Assembly: GCA_027923505.1 (NCBI GenBank)
Contig: BROI01000019.1
Span: 310,001-374,000 of the forward strand
Length of the DNA: 64,000 nucleotides
Direction: 5' to 3'
Origin: Mayamaea pseudoterrestris
Lineage: Eukaryota; Bacillariophyta; Bacillariophyceae; Sellaphorales; Sellaphoraceae
Shown: positions 42,701 through 50,954 of the stretch, piece by piece
How positions within the stretch are numbered: the first letter of the stretch is position 1
How the letters are laid out: the number at the start of each line of letters is the position of its first letter
Program-made: the position numbers and the translations under genes
The notes under the pieces: generated by a model
The model's input: only the letters and a program-made list of their open reading frames with translations
Database searches by the model: none
Told to the model about the DNA's origin: nothing

Positions 42701-43372
42701 ATCGCCGCACAGGCGACAGTGGTGCCGGCGATTGGTGACGCGCGTAAACACGTTGCCACAGTCGGGACATTCGGTGCGCATCGCGTCGGGCACGGAGTGC
42801 ACGCAAAAGTCCAAATCATGCAGCGCGTCGCTCCAGTCACTTAAATCGATGGCGTTGACGTGCGAGTGACTAAAGGAAAAGGCATTGTCTGCGTAAAAAT
42901 TCGTGTCGTTGCCGCTTGCTCCAGTGTCTCCATAAGAGTGTGCTCCTCCTCCGTGATAATTACTACTGCCATAACCGGCTGCTGCATTATTGCTTCTCCC
43001 AAAGCCTCCATGATTCCCAGAGGACGGCGGCGTTGGAACGGCCGGTTGCAGCGAATGCGACTTGCTAGCTGCGTTACTGTTGCTTGTTTTTATAGCTTTC
43101 GGTTTCGTCCAGGTTGTAATCTTGCGCTCATGATCCACATAAAAGGGCTTGCCCGTCGTTGGATCGCGCATGGTTTCCCAATTGGAAGGAAGTGAAGCGT
43201 CGTCATCTCCTTCATCCTGCGAGGCTGACGGCGCTGCTCCAAAATCTACGTCCACCCACCCCTCCGGTGCATCCCACTGCGTCTTGCGCGTCACATGATT
43301 CGCGTAAAAGGCGCGACCCGACTTTGGATCAACGCTTTTTACCCAGCCTTGGAGAGCGGCAGGATTGGACAT
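36779..43372 (-). CDS. Giant WW-WW-FYVE-armadillo/HEAT scaffold protein
   Basis: One uninterrupted 2197-codon frame. Domains: WW1 at about 8-40 ('GWVKSVDPKSGRAFYANHVT' and a 'TQWDAPEGW' end), WW2 at about 61-92 ('NWETMRDPTTGKPFYVDHER', 'TTWTKP'), a Gly/Ser/Asn-rich linker, and a FYVE zinc finger at about 198-275 with CPDC, the diagnostic RRHHCRLCG, CNDCC and a distal CKAC. The FYVE finger should bind phosphatidylinositol-3-phosphate on endosomes; the WW pair should bind Pro-rich partners. The remaining roughly 1900 residues are helical repeats with armadillo/HEAT character (many 'LxxLL...A/G' helices, for example 'ALGALGAMLASTR', 'EILHVILLNSESC'), broken by acidic loops. It probably acts as an endosomal trafficking or signalling scaffold. 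Such combinations occur in stramenopiles, but no named orthologue is recognised. Confidence 0.88.
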   Translation of the reverse strand: MSNPAALQGWVKSVDPKSGRAFYANHVTRKTQWDAPEGWVDVDFGAAPSASQDEGDDDASLPSNWETMRDPTTGKPFYVDHERKITTWTKPKAIKTSNSNAASKSHSLQPAVPTPPSSGNHGGFGRSNNAAAGYGSSNYHGGGAHSYGDTGASGNDTNFYADNAFSFSHSHVNAIDLSDWSDALHDLDFCVHSVPDAMRTECPDCGNVFTRVTNRRHHCRLCGDVFCNDCCDTKIVLPPMAAVALKSSSAASDDDGSNAAVSANTPVRVCKACNLDVEQGNFFSMRRYFTPLFLHEPNGSTSPEAVAASSKQVNAALSALTSDLQQMISGLSDTITSIPKETFVTQVCKHLAERETSDRAIQCISTLLGLEAIVASNKQTPVWKVALYQHAVEPCHLFDGILGALERTGSDRKTLYVQEQATKILFYLTEPKTIAAVLQQVPALKKSESVDNKDKDDGKTDDDGDSGEDQKRIHPVELLDLHRAIRSILDHASSNSKYVNLQRWSAACLVNLILEDQRRACMAINDSAAMIASGQEPRMNAGGNIFGYTTFLEELISTGGVLMLTSMVATDDSDTRAHAVGALGAMLASTRSIDASLLALSEMTGGAFGATLGKDGMIVRAIVAGGGCDAAVAQLLLSADNSVAGMGCNFLSSLVMPLLSDPQASQTLSSNYDYRNDQGAVGACREASIELVNGGCLPALISLVRENGSIARPIELRKLGMETLAAVTMSVGNMGSAWAQGLYEEGLERSNAPSKLKDAILMLNEEGIVEAALEVLQSGSGQSFGSDRETPSSRLNECAGIVLGSLTSCSAEAIIELQTRNILSTLLIASNDAGMPVQSTVRGDAAPRCLGIVETVSAVLMFAWQHPSGASSELLDRLIELMDAGVIPYLSKVVNSKIDWESKDRSVGAMKARTASCRLLCCLFGVALTDPTGIGMRRLMEAVDSDSQSYRGGERSPSNIIESTLGVLQKSLNYARASLLGTLNQGPHYHAAIMDLADAALLAIGSMCGSSIAPGGSEGDMVTGESFLATPTADQYAARRTSICRVACDIIVRGSKGGPALLPTMLVGGFGESAVHSSLRLALAIAQNGSKDEHAKLAMSGLLVPISDSLRAALNSGDLYRFSASLAMVRFCGPHVAAGSSGGVQSVRDAIRVATNVLTLPINPESSIEQLDTQDSLKSECIAALESLSHNASLWSSISSEALPAIVQYLHSTALMKSGSSQRQNTRCSALNAVLQIVQVPSHAVAAVQAGIVDPLSKLLRFGDLKDDVPMLALEILHVILLNSESCSKSYLLETGLAKSVCASLGKAATSHPEKPSDKRADVTFLGLELLHAMLSDIGSGLDMSMALSSMSAAEFLSSVASEPFFVLSLCSTLLLKTNMRLLRQDADNSGTLNFDISDKYGPPLIQVPEKCAGYAGTHEAAAGLLFAISSMACAQDTKTSDSFWNIFLLHDAEMIESHERIQLSATSCVHYLSLLAEDCEPFLPLNSKRMDDFVAVTRPLVRYRLLSSLKDILLGATDQPMCNEGALESYLTSLLVAFNVPHICLSLWKDPMLRELAFEVTTLIVELDSEEVIHLFVESQDAIELLFDLLNLNVAAGSSVDTREVRHFLSSVLASLAENGLLLKAIERFDMRGKAIEALAKACVNEDDCSAGEDDEDVTSSRLSTTLMKSLVDLCTIKGGHMPGQEKRLRLSASESEAIARSMGKKVCHMVISRFLERAKLQEYEIDDDDDIMDAPDVAMLCAISQHEEALTILRSLGGLHALSLIAAEGDLLAMSALTKACSGDVSLLLEGETHIAMMSLLADERDTALPVQLECAAFELLAKLCGQSSAGRRAVVDAASHRDCVARAMNVISGIHAVQRDEDLAESHGSLTEEDKKDDDDDDEAERSMGPSPPDYTCIANTSTQDNEDFEYLKVVACLFLSSLVPAMSDRADILADDNFIQALLSLAASNANQLKFASLSTLVALAPFATDDGKFSPHNLADVLLSVMLSDVNVASTANLNANRMFSAAVSGTNIIFDSLQHSRQKEIAKAASTLFQRSVKLCVVTRATANELDKTYSAELSYALSCTLQLIRGKGYSSEIFNQQLLTSMLHLAQWRHDPKTSLGSTSQKHWDASIANCLALVASSLWRPNDVLDAAGIDLKALTDVQLMLARPGKAPRKAMDLQTMLSRLISGPDALLSVSAERILARLFDYR

Positions 43373-43946
43373 GATTTGTCTTGTTTTTATTTATTGGTGC
43401 GTGTCTTGTGAGAGCAAAGATATTCTTGCGGAATGAATTATTTGTTGTTTTAATTTTCTTTTCTCGCTTTGTCGCTGCTCCTGCAGGTACTTTCTTCTGC
43501 TATTACTCCTTTCAGCAACTCTATTTACTAGCTTGATCTGTTACGAGGACTAGTTTGCTTGCAGACGAGCTTCTTGTTTCAAGCGAAGGGAGATGATGCG
43601 TTCCATTCTTGTCATCAACCTCGTCCGCCATTTTCGGCGGTTTCGAAGTCGCTTCACGATTCATATTCGAAGCACACGCGCCAAACCTTGGTACATTCAA
43701 ACCCTTTCAACCGGGACCCAAAAGATCCATCTCCGGGTTTTCACAATCGCATACGCACGTGGAGGCATCGGCACCTTGCGGCATCGCCGAAGACGCGAGG
43801 TGACAGCACCTTTTCTCGTCCGGTCTCTCATCCACCGATCCAAGCGACATCTCTGCCCATCAAACGAACCATTGTAGTGAACACGACGTATCAGCAAGCT
43901 ACTCACATCGTCAACACTACTATAAAATTTTCACACAGCAGCTACA
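43373..43946. promoter_or_regulatory. Divergent intergenic region
   Basis: 574 bp between the giant scaffold gene (-) and the plastid protein (+). A TATAAAA stands at about 43919-43926, 21-28 bp before the ATG at 43947. Near 43627-43640 is a short dyad CCGCCATTTTCGGCGG. No supported ORF. Confidence 0.4.
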
Positions 43947-44834
43947 ATGAAGCTTCAACTTCCCCTCGGTCTCTTGCTCGCTGCCTTTGGAAGCAACCAT
44001 GTTTCCGCCTTTACCATTCCCTCCAAGTCATCGGCAACAACCTTATCACCATCATCACTTTACTCCACCATGTCCCCAAAAGACACTTCGGACCTTGCTC
44101 TCTTTCCCGACATTCCTCTCCGCCGCATTGAAGGTGCCAACACTCTCATTACCTACAAGCTTCCCGTAGACTGCGAGCGCGTACAAATGGTCCTTGCATC
44201 CAACGGCCGGCCCATGAAGGCCAAGGTGCAGCTATGGGTGGGACCCATTCGGCAGACGCACGGCATGGACATTGACGTGGAGAATGGAGAGCGCACGCCG
44301 TTTCGAGCGACACTAAAATTCAAAAAGGGAGGACCAACGCTTAAGATTAGTGCCAGTTCTGGTTTGGAGTTTCCTTTACTGGCTGGAATTCAAGTGCCAA
44401 CGCCGGAGCGAAACGACGAACTAGCCGCCATTACGCAATCCGAGTGGGACAAGGCGGAAAAGACGTTGGTGCAGGGAGCTAGTGTTTCCGGTGGACATGG
44501 AGCGGTTCGTACCTTTCCGATTGCGGCCAATGTGGAAAGTATTCAAGTCATGATTTGGAGTGTTGATACTGGCAAGAAGAGTATCAAGGCCAAGATTGAA
44601 ATGCTGCAGGGACCGAACAATGCCAAGCAGTCGTACGACTTGCATTTGGGAGGTGGAAGTCAGCCATACCATGCCGTCTTTGCCACGCCGGGTGAGGGAT
44701 GGATGTTGCGCATTTACAATAAAAAGTTTATCGAGGATGGCTTGTTCCAGGTTGCTGTTGTTCCGTACGTGACGGGAGACTATCAAGTGGATCCGACGCA
44801 ACCAGATGCGAGTGGATGGTGGATGGGACGTTAG
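43947..44834 (+). CDS. Plastid-targeted protein with duplicated beta-sandwich-like domain
   Basis: 295 residues, intronless. The N-terminus (MKLQLPLGLLLAAFGSNHVS|AFTIPS) is a signal peptide with an AFTIP-type ASAFAP site and a Ser/Thr-rich transit region, so import into the complex plastid is likely. The mature protein has two copies of one beta-rich unit: copy 1 at about 70-150 ('VQMVLASNGRPMKAKVQLWV' ... 'FPLLAGIQV') and copy 2 at about 190-275 ('IQVMIWSVDTGKKSIKAKIE' ... 'FQVAVVPYV'). Each shows a strand, a Lys-rich turn, 'KAK(V/I)', then 'G(P)..' and a Gly-rich hairpin, resembling carbohydrate-binding or C2-like sandwiches. No catalytic motif. The family is probably ochrophyte-specific; function unknown. 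Confidence 0.82.
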   Translation: MKLQLPLGLLLAAFGSNHVSAFTIPSKSSATTLSPSSLYSTMSPKDTSDLALFPDIPLRRIEGANTLITYKLPVDCERVQMVLASNGRPMKAKVQLWVGPIRQTHGMDIDVENGERTPFRATLKFKKGGPTLKISASSGLEFPLLAGIQVPTPERNDELAAITQSEWDKAEKTLVQGASVSGGHGAVRTFPIAANVESIQVMIWSVDTGKKSIKAKIEMLQGPNNAKQSYDLHLGGGSQPYHAVFATPGEGWMLRIYNKKFIEDGLFQVAVVPYVTGDYQVDPTQPDASGWWMGR

Positions 44835-44900
44835 AAGATTTTATTATTTCGTTGAGCGAGGGGCAAGATAATCATGGAGCTATGTCATGTAACATACATG

Positions 44901-44920
44901 CGTGCTGATATTACAGCACG
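44901..44920. repeat. Inverted repeat (7-bp arms, 6-nt loop)
   Basis: CGTGCTG and CAGCACG flank ATATTA. It lies between two converging genes and could form an RNA hairpin near a 3' end. Confidence 0.5.
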
Positions 44921-45021
44921 TATCAAGTCGAAGGCTAGCATGTAGCAATTTAAATATGATAGCTACAATATTCAAATTGTTTTTCTCATTGCTTGGAAAA
45001 GGGTTTTAAAATACCAAGTTG

Positions 45022-45041
45022 CTCAAGTAAGTATGCTTGAG
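45022..45041. repeat. Inverted repeat (6-bp arms, 8-nt loop)
   Basis: CTCAAG and CTTGAG flank TAAGTATG in the same convergent spacer, about 50 bp past the RRP45 stop codon. Confidence 0.45.
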
Positions 45042-45093
45042 TCAAGCGCCTCCGCATTGACAATGAGTCCTGCCTTACTTCATTGCTTAAGGT

Positions 45094-46950
45094 CTACTTC
45101 TTGCTCTTCTTCTTTTTCTTCTTAATCGCCGCAGCAAGATCGTCAACATCATCATCGACTGTAGCTGCCACTGGCGCGCTGCGCGCTGCCGTAGCCTCCT
45201 TGGGCGGCGATGTGACAGCAAACTCACTCGTCAGTTCCATTGTTACATCTTCCTCGTCGCTGTCCAATCTTGCGTCAAGAGCAGATACAGAAGTGGCTGA
45301 TGCTCCTGGTATTGACATAGTAGTCCGCGGTTCTTGAGCAGTCGGTGTTGCTTCGACTTCCATTTTTTGAGGCGCAGCCTTTTCCTTTCTTGGCGCTGCT
45401 ACTCTCGGCTCAGTACGATCCACTTTCATAGCATCAACGTTCATTGTGTCATTCGTCACGCTACTGTCGGTCGTCGCACTAGCTTGGACAGATTTCATCA
45501 GCGCCGCCAGCAAGGCCGAACTCCCGTCATCGCGCTGGCGCCGAGTATTCGCAGCTTCATCAGCCGCGTTCTTGGGATTCTCACGCACCTTGGACGGAAC
45601 GTGGGCAACATTGTAGTCCAATGCCTGTCGCCGGAGCGCCTCCTCCGCTTGTGCCTGCGCCCGTGCCGCACTCGCCTGATCGGCAGACTGGTCACCTTCC
45701 ACAACGAGATCCGAAGCCTGCTGCCAAAATGGAATTCCCGTTGGAGGAACTACCTTCTCATCAACTTGCGGTGGTAGCACGTCAGCATGCGTCTGCTTTT
45801 GTAAACGATCCAATCGCTCCTGCAAGGCCTTTTCATCCGCTTCTTTCAATGCTTGCTCAAGCGTCGGACAAAGTGTTTGCGTCACACACTGGTTCGCCAG
45901 TTTCGCGCACTCCTTTAATACGATTGGAGAAATTTCGCAACCACCAAAGTCCAGCAGACAAACTTCGCCGTGTACATTCATGGCAATGACGAGAGTGTTG
46001 GTGCTGTTGGACGCCAGTGCAAGCTCCTCGCGAGCGTTGGGGTCCATGATAATGGCCATGTTGTTGTTGGAGTTTTCGTCGTCGACATCGTCCATGTGAA
46101 TAGTCGACTGCTCACCGCGTGGCATTAACGCAAAGGAAACACTGAGCGGCGTATGATGAATCGGAAGCGGAGTTGGTTCCTTGAAATCGACCGAAACAAT
46201 CTTGGGAGGAAGTGGCGCATTTGACGAAATTGCTCCAGCACCAGCAGTTGCTTCATCACTTCCCTCCATCTGCTGCTGCTGCTGCGTCTCCAAGTGAGGC
46301 TTGCGGTAGTGCCGCAGCGCCGCCATGCACGCCAAGGTGCAGGCATCCATGAGGTTGCCGCCACTGGCATCGAGCACCGTGACACTCAGCGTCAGCTCCC
46401 ACACCCAATGTTGCGGCGTCACGCAGAGCGCTTCCGTATCCATGGCGCCTCCCAATATCAGTATGCGCTCCAAACTGCGGAGTATGCGATTCGTCAGGAG
46501 CTTTTGCGTGGGATCGGGTGGAACACCGCGAGCAGCACCAGCTGCACCTGTCGTACCAACTGGTTGTCCAAACCGAAAACTGGTAGACGCCGCCGGCGAA
46601 AGATCCACCGACAGTCGAATGGCTCCTTCCGCTGGTCGATCAGGGTTGGGTGGTGGAACAATGGATGCCGTGCAAACGCAAATGATTCTGGTGGAACTCC
46701 CCCACTGCACGGTGGCCGAGGCGCCTTCGTCCCATCGCGCCAGCTCCAAGCGATGCGACCGTAGTTGGTTCCAGGCGCGGCCGTCGGTTCGTAGCAGACG
46801 ACTAGTTTGGCGTATAGCATTCTTTGAAGTGGCGCTACCCGCCGCTGCGCTCGTAATAAATTCTCGTTCGACGCGAGACAAGCTCTTTGGACCAGCGTCG
46901 TCGCGGATTGGAATGTAAGCAGATGACGGTTGGAATGATATTTCTGACAT
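45094..46950 (-). CDS. RRP45: Exosome RNase PH-like subunit RRP45 (EXOSC9)
   Basis: 618 residues from the first ATG (46950). RRP45 is one of six RNase PH-like ring subunits of the eukaryotic RNA exosome, which processes and decays RNA from the 3' end; it is not itself catalytic in most species. The core (about 25-330) shows 'LSRVEREFI', 'LLRTDGRAWNQLRSHRLELA', 'GSSTRIICVCTASIVPP', 'NRILRSLERILILGGAMDTEALCV', 'VWELTLSVTVLDASGGNLMDACTLA' (read in pieces) and 'ELALASNSTNTLVIAMNVHG', all RRP45-like. The C-terminal third is an Ala/Glu-rich tail ending in poly-Lys, as in PM/Scl-75. It is divergent with the gene at 47145 (194 bp). Confidence 0.93.
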   Translation of the reverse strand: MSEISFQPSSAYIPIRDDAGPKSLSRVEREFITSAAAGSATSKNAIRQTSRLLRTDGRAWNQLRSHRLELARWDEGASATVQWGSSTRIICVCTASIVPPPNPDRPAEGAIRLSVDLSPAASTSFRFGQPVGTTGAAGAARGVPPDPTQKLLTNRILRSLERILILGGAMDTEALCVTPQHWVWELTLSVTVLDASGGNLMDACTLACMAALRHYRKPHLETQQQQQMEGSDEATAGAGAISSNAPLPPKIVSVDFKEPTPLPIHHTPLSVSFALMPRGEQSTIHMDDVDDENSNNNMAIIMDPNAREELALASNSTNTLVIAMNVHGEVCLLDFGGCEISPIVLKECAKLANQCVTQTLCPTLEQALKEADEKALQERLDRLQKQTHADVLPPQVDEKVVPPTGIPFWQQASDLVVEGDQSADQASAARAQAQAEEALRRQALDYNVAHVPSKVRENPKNAADEAANTRRQRDDGSSALLAALMKSVQASATTDSSVTNDTMNVDAMKVDRTEPRVAAPRKEKAAPQKMEVEATPTAQEPRTTMSIPGASATSVSALDARLDSDEEDVTMELTSEFAVTSPPKEATAARSAPVAATVDDDVDDLAAAIKKKKKKSKK

Positions 46951-47144
46951 GACAAGGTATGCAAAGATCTGTAGCTTTGATGCCAAGTCTCCTTTCTTCG
47001 TGACGGAAGCTATAGCTGAGATGTAGCGAGTCTCGTCATGGTGGATTGATCTTTCGGTGGTAGTCGTGTCAGTGCCGGTACGTCATTCAAAGAAACGGTG
47101 CGACATTTTTGAATGAGCGACGACGACAAAAGCATGACCCGACC
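46951..47144. promoter_or_regulatory. Head-to-head intergenic region, RRP45 / GT-like gene
   Basis: 194 bp. Holds AGTGCCGGTACGTC at about 47071-47084, similar to the TGCCGC and TACCGG elements of other divergent spacers. Confidence 0.3.
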
Positions 47145-48725
47145 ATGGACCAAAAGCGACAACCCGGCAGGTGGTACATGAGCATCCACTGTAAAGGACA
47201 TAAAGACTCTCACGACGAAACAATGAAAAATATACGAAAAGCAATATTCTCAATCGGCAGCGGAACGGAGGAAACCAGCAGCGATGAACACGATGATCTT
47301 ACCGCAGCACCCTTGTCATCTTCGTCATACTCAAGTCAACCTAATTGGGAACAAAAACAGTCGTCATTTACCTCTCTGAATGCATCAAATGCGCACAGAC
47401 GGCAGAGTGAATCAATTGTAGTTTGCAAACAGTCGCCTGGCCTTGATGAACATGATTCTGCATCTGCTGCTCCTTCTCCTCCTTTACAACCACATTTACA
47501 ACAATGGCGACTAGAGCATTCGTTCGCAGCAGCCGCCTTGACGCTGCTCTTACTTCAATTCCTCTTGGCTCAATTTGTTCCTTATACGAGTCTGCACGAT
47601 GAATCAACTTTTGGCCAAGCCGGTGAGCATTTACAGACGAATCGAGAATGGCAAACTCATAATCAAACATTATCAATATCGAAATCTCGCTGCGCCATAC
47701 TATTTTGGGGCTTGCCGCGCGCCTTTGAATCACTGGTACTGCCATCGATTGAACGCAACGTCATACGCATCAATGCCAAGTACGATTGCGACTATTACAT
47801 GCACTACTTTGTCCGCGAGGAGGAGCAAGCTGGTCGGTCCGGTGAAGGCGGACACATTGACTCCAACCAAGTGTACCAACTGAAACCATCCGTTGAAAGG
47901 ATTCAACAATCACCACAAGGACGCATACCAATTGTTGAATTCGCCTTTACCAAGGACCTAGACTTTTTAATCGAGCATCAAGAGTTGCTTCAAAAGATTC
48001 GTGACACGGTCGACGCCAACGGCAAGCACTTGTACTTTCCCGACAACGCTCGCACCTACACCTTTCCAGTCACGACGGATAACATTATCCGCATGTGGCA
48101 TACCATTCGAGAGGCCTGGAAGCTCATGGAGATGCATGAAAACAAACAAGGTGTAACGTATGATCGCGTGGCAATGCTGCGCAACGATGTACTTTACGCA
48201 ACACCCATTGACATTTACCAGCTCCAAGCCAAGACCAACACCACGGATCATTTCAATAGCTTCGCCGTCATTCCTGGCTTTGGTCGTCATCCCGTTTCCG
48301 ATCGACTCATTTACGGACCGCGTCGCGCCGTTCAAATTTGGGCATTGCAGCGATTCAGTCGACTGGAGCAGCACGTTCAGTGGATACAGAAACATGATCC
48401 AGGCTGGGGGCTGCATAGTGAGCGCTTTGTCAACTATACGTTGTTTCGCGCCATGCGAAACAATCAAGGTGTCAATGTGGTGGAGCATGATACAATTTGC
48501 TTCATGCGAGCGCGGTCCGATAGTAGTGTTTGGGTAAGTGACTGCGATGGAGTCGCATCAGTCACTTTGCCATCCATTGCGGCAAATCTGGAACGCATAG
48601 CGAGTAGTAAGCGTGAGCTTGTGGAGCAAGTGATTGGACGACAGTGTGAGGAGCTGACGAGGCGGACCAAGCCAATGGCGTCGGTGTTGCATTGTCCGCC
48701 TCCAGACGCTGCAACAGCTACATGA
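47145..48725 (+). CDS. Putative Golgi type II glycosyltransferase-like protein
   Basis: 526 residues from the first ATG (47145). A long cytosolic N-terminus (about 125 residues, Ser/Gln-rich) precedes a single membrane segment at about 128-148 ('FAAAALTLLLLQFLLAQFV'). The luminal part begins with a strand 'RCAILFWGLPRAFESLVLPS', followed by 'YDCDYYMHYFVREEE', 'YDRVAMLRNDVLYATPIDIY', 'SDRLIYGPRRAVQIWALQRF' and 'SERFVNYTLFRAM'. This order (an initial Rossmann strand, an Arg-Asn-Asp-Val motif, a later 'DRLIYGP') matches uncharacterised plant and algal glycosyltransferase-like proteins. No classical DxD motif is certain. Donor and acceptor are unknown. Confidence 0.6.
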   Translation: MDQKRQPGRWYMSIHCKGHKDSHDETMKNIRKAIFSIGSGTEETSSDEHDDLTAAPLSSSSYSSQPNWEQKQSSFTSLNASNAHRRQSESIVVCKQSPGLDEHDSASAAPSPPLQPHLQQWRLEHSFAAAALTLLLLQFLLAQFVPYTSLHDESTFGQAGEHLQTNREWQTHNQTLSISKSRCAILFWGLPRAFESLVLPSIERNVIRINAKYDCDYYMHYFVREEEQAGRSGEGGHIDSNQVYQLKPSVERIQQSPQGRIPIVEFAFTKDLDFLIEHQELLQKIRDTVDANGKHLYFPDNARTYTFPVTTDNIIRMWHTIREAWKLMEMHENKQGVTYDRVAMLRNDVLYATPIDIYQLQAKTNTTDHFNSFAVIPGFGRHPVSDRLIYGPRRAVQIWALQRFSRLEQHVQWIQKHDPGWGLHSERFVNYTLFRAMRNNQGVNVVEHDTICFMRARSDSSVWVSDCDGVASVTLPSIAANLERIASSKRELVEQVIGRQCEELTRRTKPMASVLHCPPPDAATAT

Positions 48726-49108
48726 AGCCTATAACATGACGGTGCAGGTGAAATTGCAAAATTAAATTACTGTTAAAAACTATTTATTGACTGTTACCTT
48801 TTTACTTTTAAGGCGCAATAGAAGGATGATAACGGTCTTGGGCTAAAGGAGGGAGGTAGATAGTTAACGATGACGACTAAACCGTGACTGAGATCTTAAA
48901 AACGGATGATGAGCGCGCGCGGCGAAGTTCGAAACGTCGACCGTCGAATTTTCGTCAGCCACCAAGCAAGAATCGTCGATGCAGATCCCACAGCACCTCT
49001 TGGAGAGGGAAAGGAGAGCTTAAAGTGAACAATCTTAACGATCAAGAAGAGTATTTTGTTGCATACTGAACAAAGGAAAACGAGAACGTATTCATTTTAT
49101 CTTTTACC
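48726..49108. other. Intergenic region between two plus-strand genes
   Basis: 3' flank of the GT-like gene and promoter of the COQ1-type gene. No gene recognised; a short open frame at about 48884-49069 has no ATG start and no protein-like pattern. Confidence 0.5.
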
Positions 49109-50634
49109 ATGCGATCTAGCCTACCCATTCCTCGATTCCTACTGCATCGGCATCGGCACTTGCAAAGGCCATTACATGACAAACTTATCCAGAATGACTC
49201 CACAACAGCAAGCATATTGTACAAAGCCACAGCCAGACGGACCAAAGCATCGTCGTCTGCTTTTTTAAATTTACACTCGGTCGTTCCAGAGTCGGTCCGA
49301 GAGTCCGTCAAGTCGTCCTTTCTCAACGAGGCAGCAAAGCACGACAGTCGGCTTTGGCGTAACGACAAGAACCAAGTCAATGGCAGTCTTGACGGCGATG
49401 TCGATCGACCGCTATCAACGTCACTATTAGATCCATTGGATGATTTATACTTGACTGACTCGCCACGCTATTTTCCAAACCTTCCGTCTCATGTTTCAAC
49501 ATTGGCTGACCCCTTTGCACTGGCTAAACTCGAACTCGACTCTTTATCTAATTCTATACGGGAAGACTTGATTGGGACGAGTCATCCAGTACTCAACCAA
49601 GCAGCTTCTTACTTTTTTGACAAGTCGGCCGACTCTGGGAAAAAGATTCGTCCCATGATGGTCATGCTTCTTTCGCGCGCCCTCTCCGACTCAAGCGAAC
49701 GAAACGACACAGCGTCACCGTCACTCTTTGCAACGCCAATGGACTGGCAGCGCCCCGATCTTCCTCAGGCGCAGCGGCGGCTGGCGGAAATCTCGGAAAT
49801 GATTCATACGGCATCGCTCTTTCGTAAGTTTGAAACGGTTGTGAAAGGTTAAAAACGTCGTTGTTGACAATACATGAATCAACATGACTCATTCCTATTC
49901 ATAATTACTCAGACGACGATGTCATTGACGGGTCTGACTTGCGGCGGGGTGTGCCATCCGTGCACATGGTCTTTGGTAACAAAATGGCCATTTTAGCCGG
50001 TGACTACCTGCTGGCAAGGGCCAGCATTTGCTTGGCCCGTCTTCGCAACGTGCACGTTGTGGAGTGCATGTCTACCATTATTGAGCACTTGGTGCGAGGC
50101 GAAGTCATGCAAATGCGAGGCACCAAGGAGAAGGACTCGAGCAACGAACGAGTCGTTTACTATTTAAGAAAGAATTTCTACAAGACGGCCAGTCTCATGG
50201 CGAATTCGTGCAAGAGTGCGGCTTTGCTTGGAGACTACCCACTAGAATATGTTGATGCAGCCTATCGATATGGAAAACATGTGGGTATGGCTTTTCAACT
50301 CGTTGATGATGTGCTTGACTTTGAAGGCTCATTAATGTCGCTGGGTAAGCCATCACTGGCAGATCTAAAGGCTGGATTGGCAACTGCACCAGTCTTGTTT
50401 GCAGCCGAAGAATTTCCGGAACTAAACCCGCTCATTGAGCGAAAATTCAAGCAGGATGGCGACGCGGAGCGCGCCGTCGATTATGTAAATGACTCGCGAG
50501 GAATGGAGCGTACAAAGGAACTGGCCATTGTACATGCAGAACTTGCCATGGATGCGATTATGGAGCTCTATCCGTCGGAGCATCGAGACTCTCTTGTGCA
50601 ATTGGCGAAAAAGGTTGTATCCAGGACAAAGTAG
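49109..50634 (+). CDS. COQ1: Long-chain trans-polyprenyl diphosphate synthase (COQ1/solanesyl type)
   Basis: Exons 49109-49823 and 49913-50634, one 89-bp GT-AG intron, 478 residues. The enzyme elongates prenyl diphosphates with IPP to make the side chain of ubiquinone (or plastoquinone). The two Asp-rich motifs are intact: 'LFHDDVIDGSDLRRG', rebuilt exactly across the splice (DDVID at about 240-244), and 'QLVDDVLDFEGS' (DDVLD at about 370-374). 'GKKIRPMMVMLLSRAL', 'GNKMAILAGDYLLARA' and 'KTASLMANSCKSAALLG' are also typical. The N-terminus ('MRSSLPIPRFLLHRHRHLQR') is basic, hydroxylated and acid-free, a mitochondrial presequence, favouring the ubiquinone enzyme. About 100 residues between presequence and core are extra relative to yeast Coq1. 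Confidence 0.93.
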
Positions 50635-50954
50635 GCCTATATAAAACTCGCGTGAAGTTAAATTAACCGCGCGATTTTTTACTTTCACTAAGCTTTTGAT
50701 ACGATACAAACACTAAGAAATCTCTGGGTTGTCATATTATTCACTTCGACAGCTCTGACCATAGCAATCGCATTGCTTTAAAAGCTTTTCTAGTAGCTTG
50801 CGCCCGAGACAATTCTAAATATAGATAAGTAAATTCCATATGTTATACTACAATGTCAGATGGTCTTTGTGGATATGTTTATTTTCAGATCCTGCATCAT
50901 AGTATTATTCATTGTACATACACCACATCAATACTCAAATCTTTTTCCATCTGC
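50635..50954. other. Convergent intergenic spacer
   Basis: 3' flanks of the COQ1-type and oxidoreductase genes; A/T-rich. No gene seen. Confidence 0.55.

Noticed and set aside
43559-44131. Plus-strand frame of 190 codons overlapping the plastid protein start
   Set aside because: Its 3' half lies in the wrong frame over the signal-peptide region of the gene at 43947, and the peptide has no recognisable feature.
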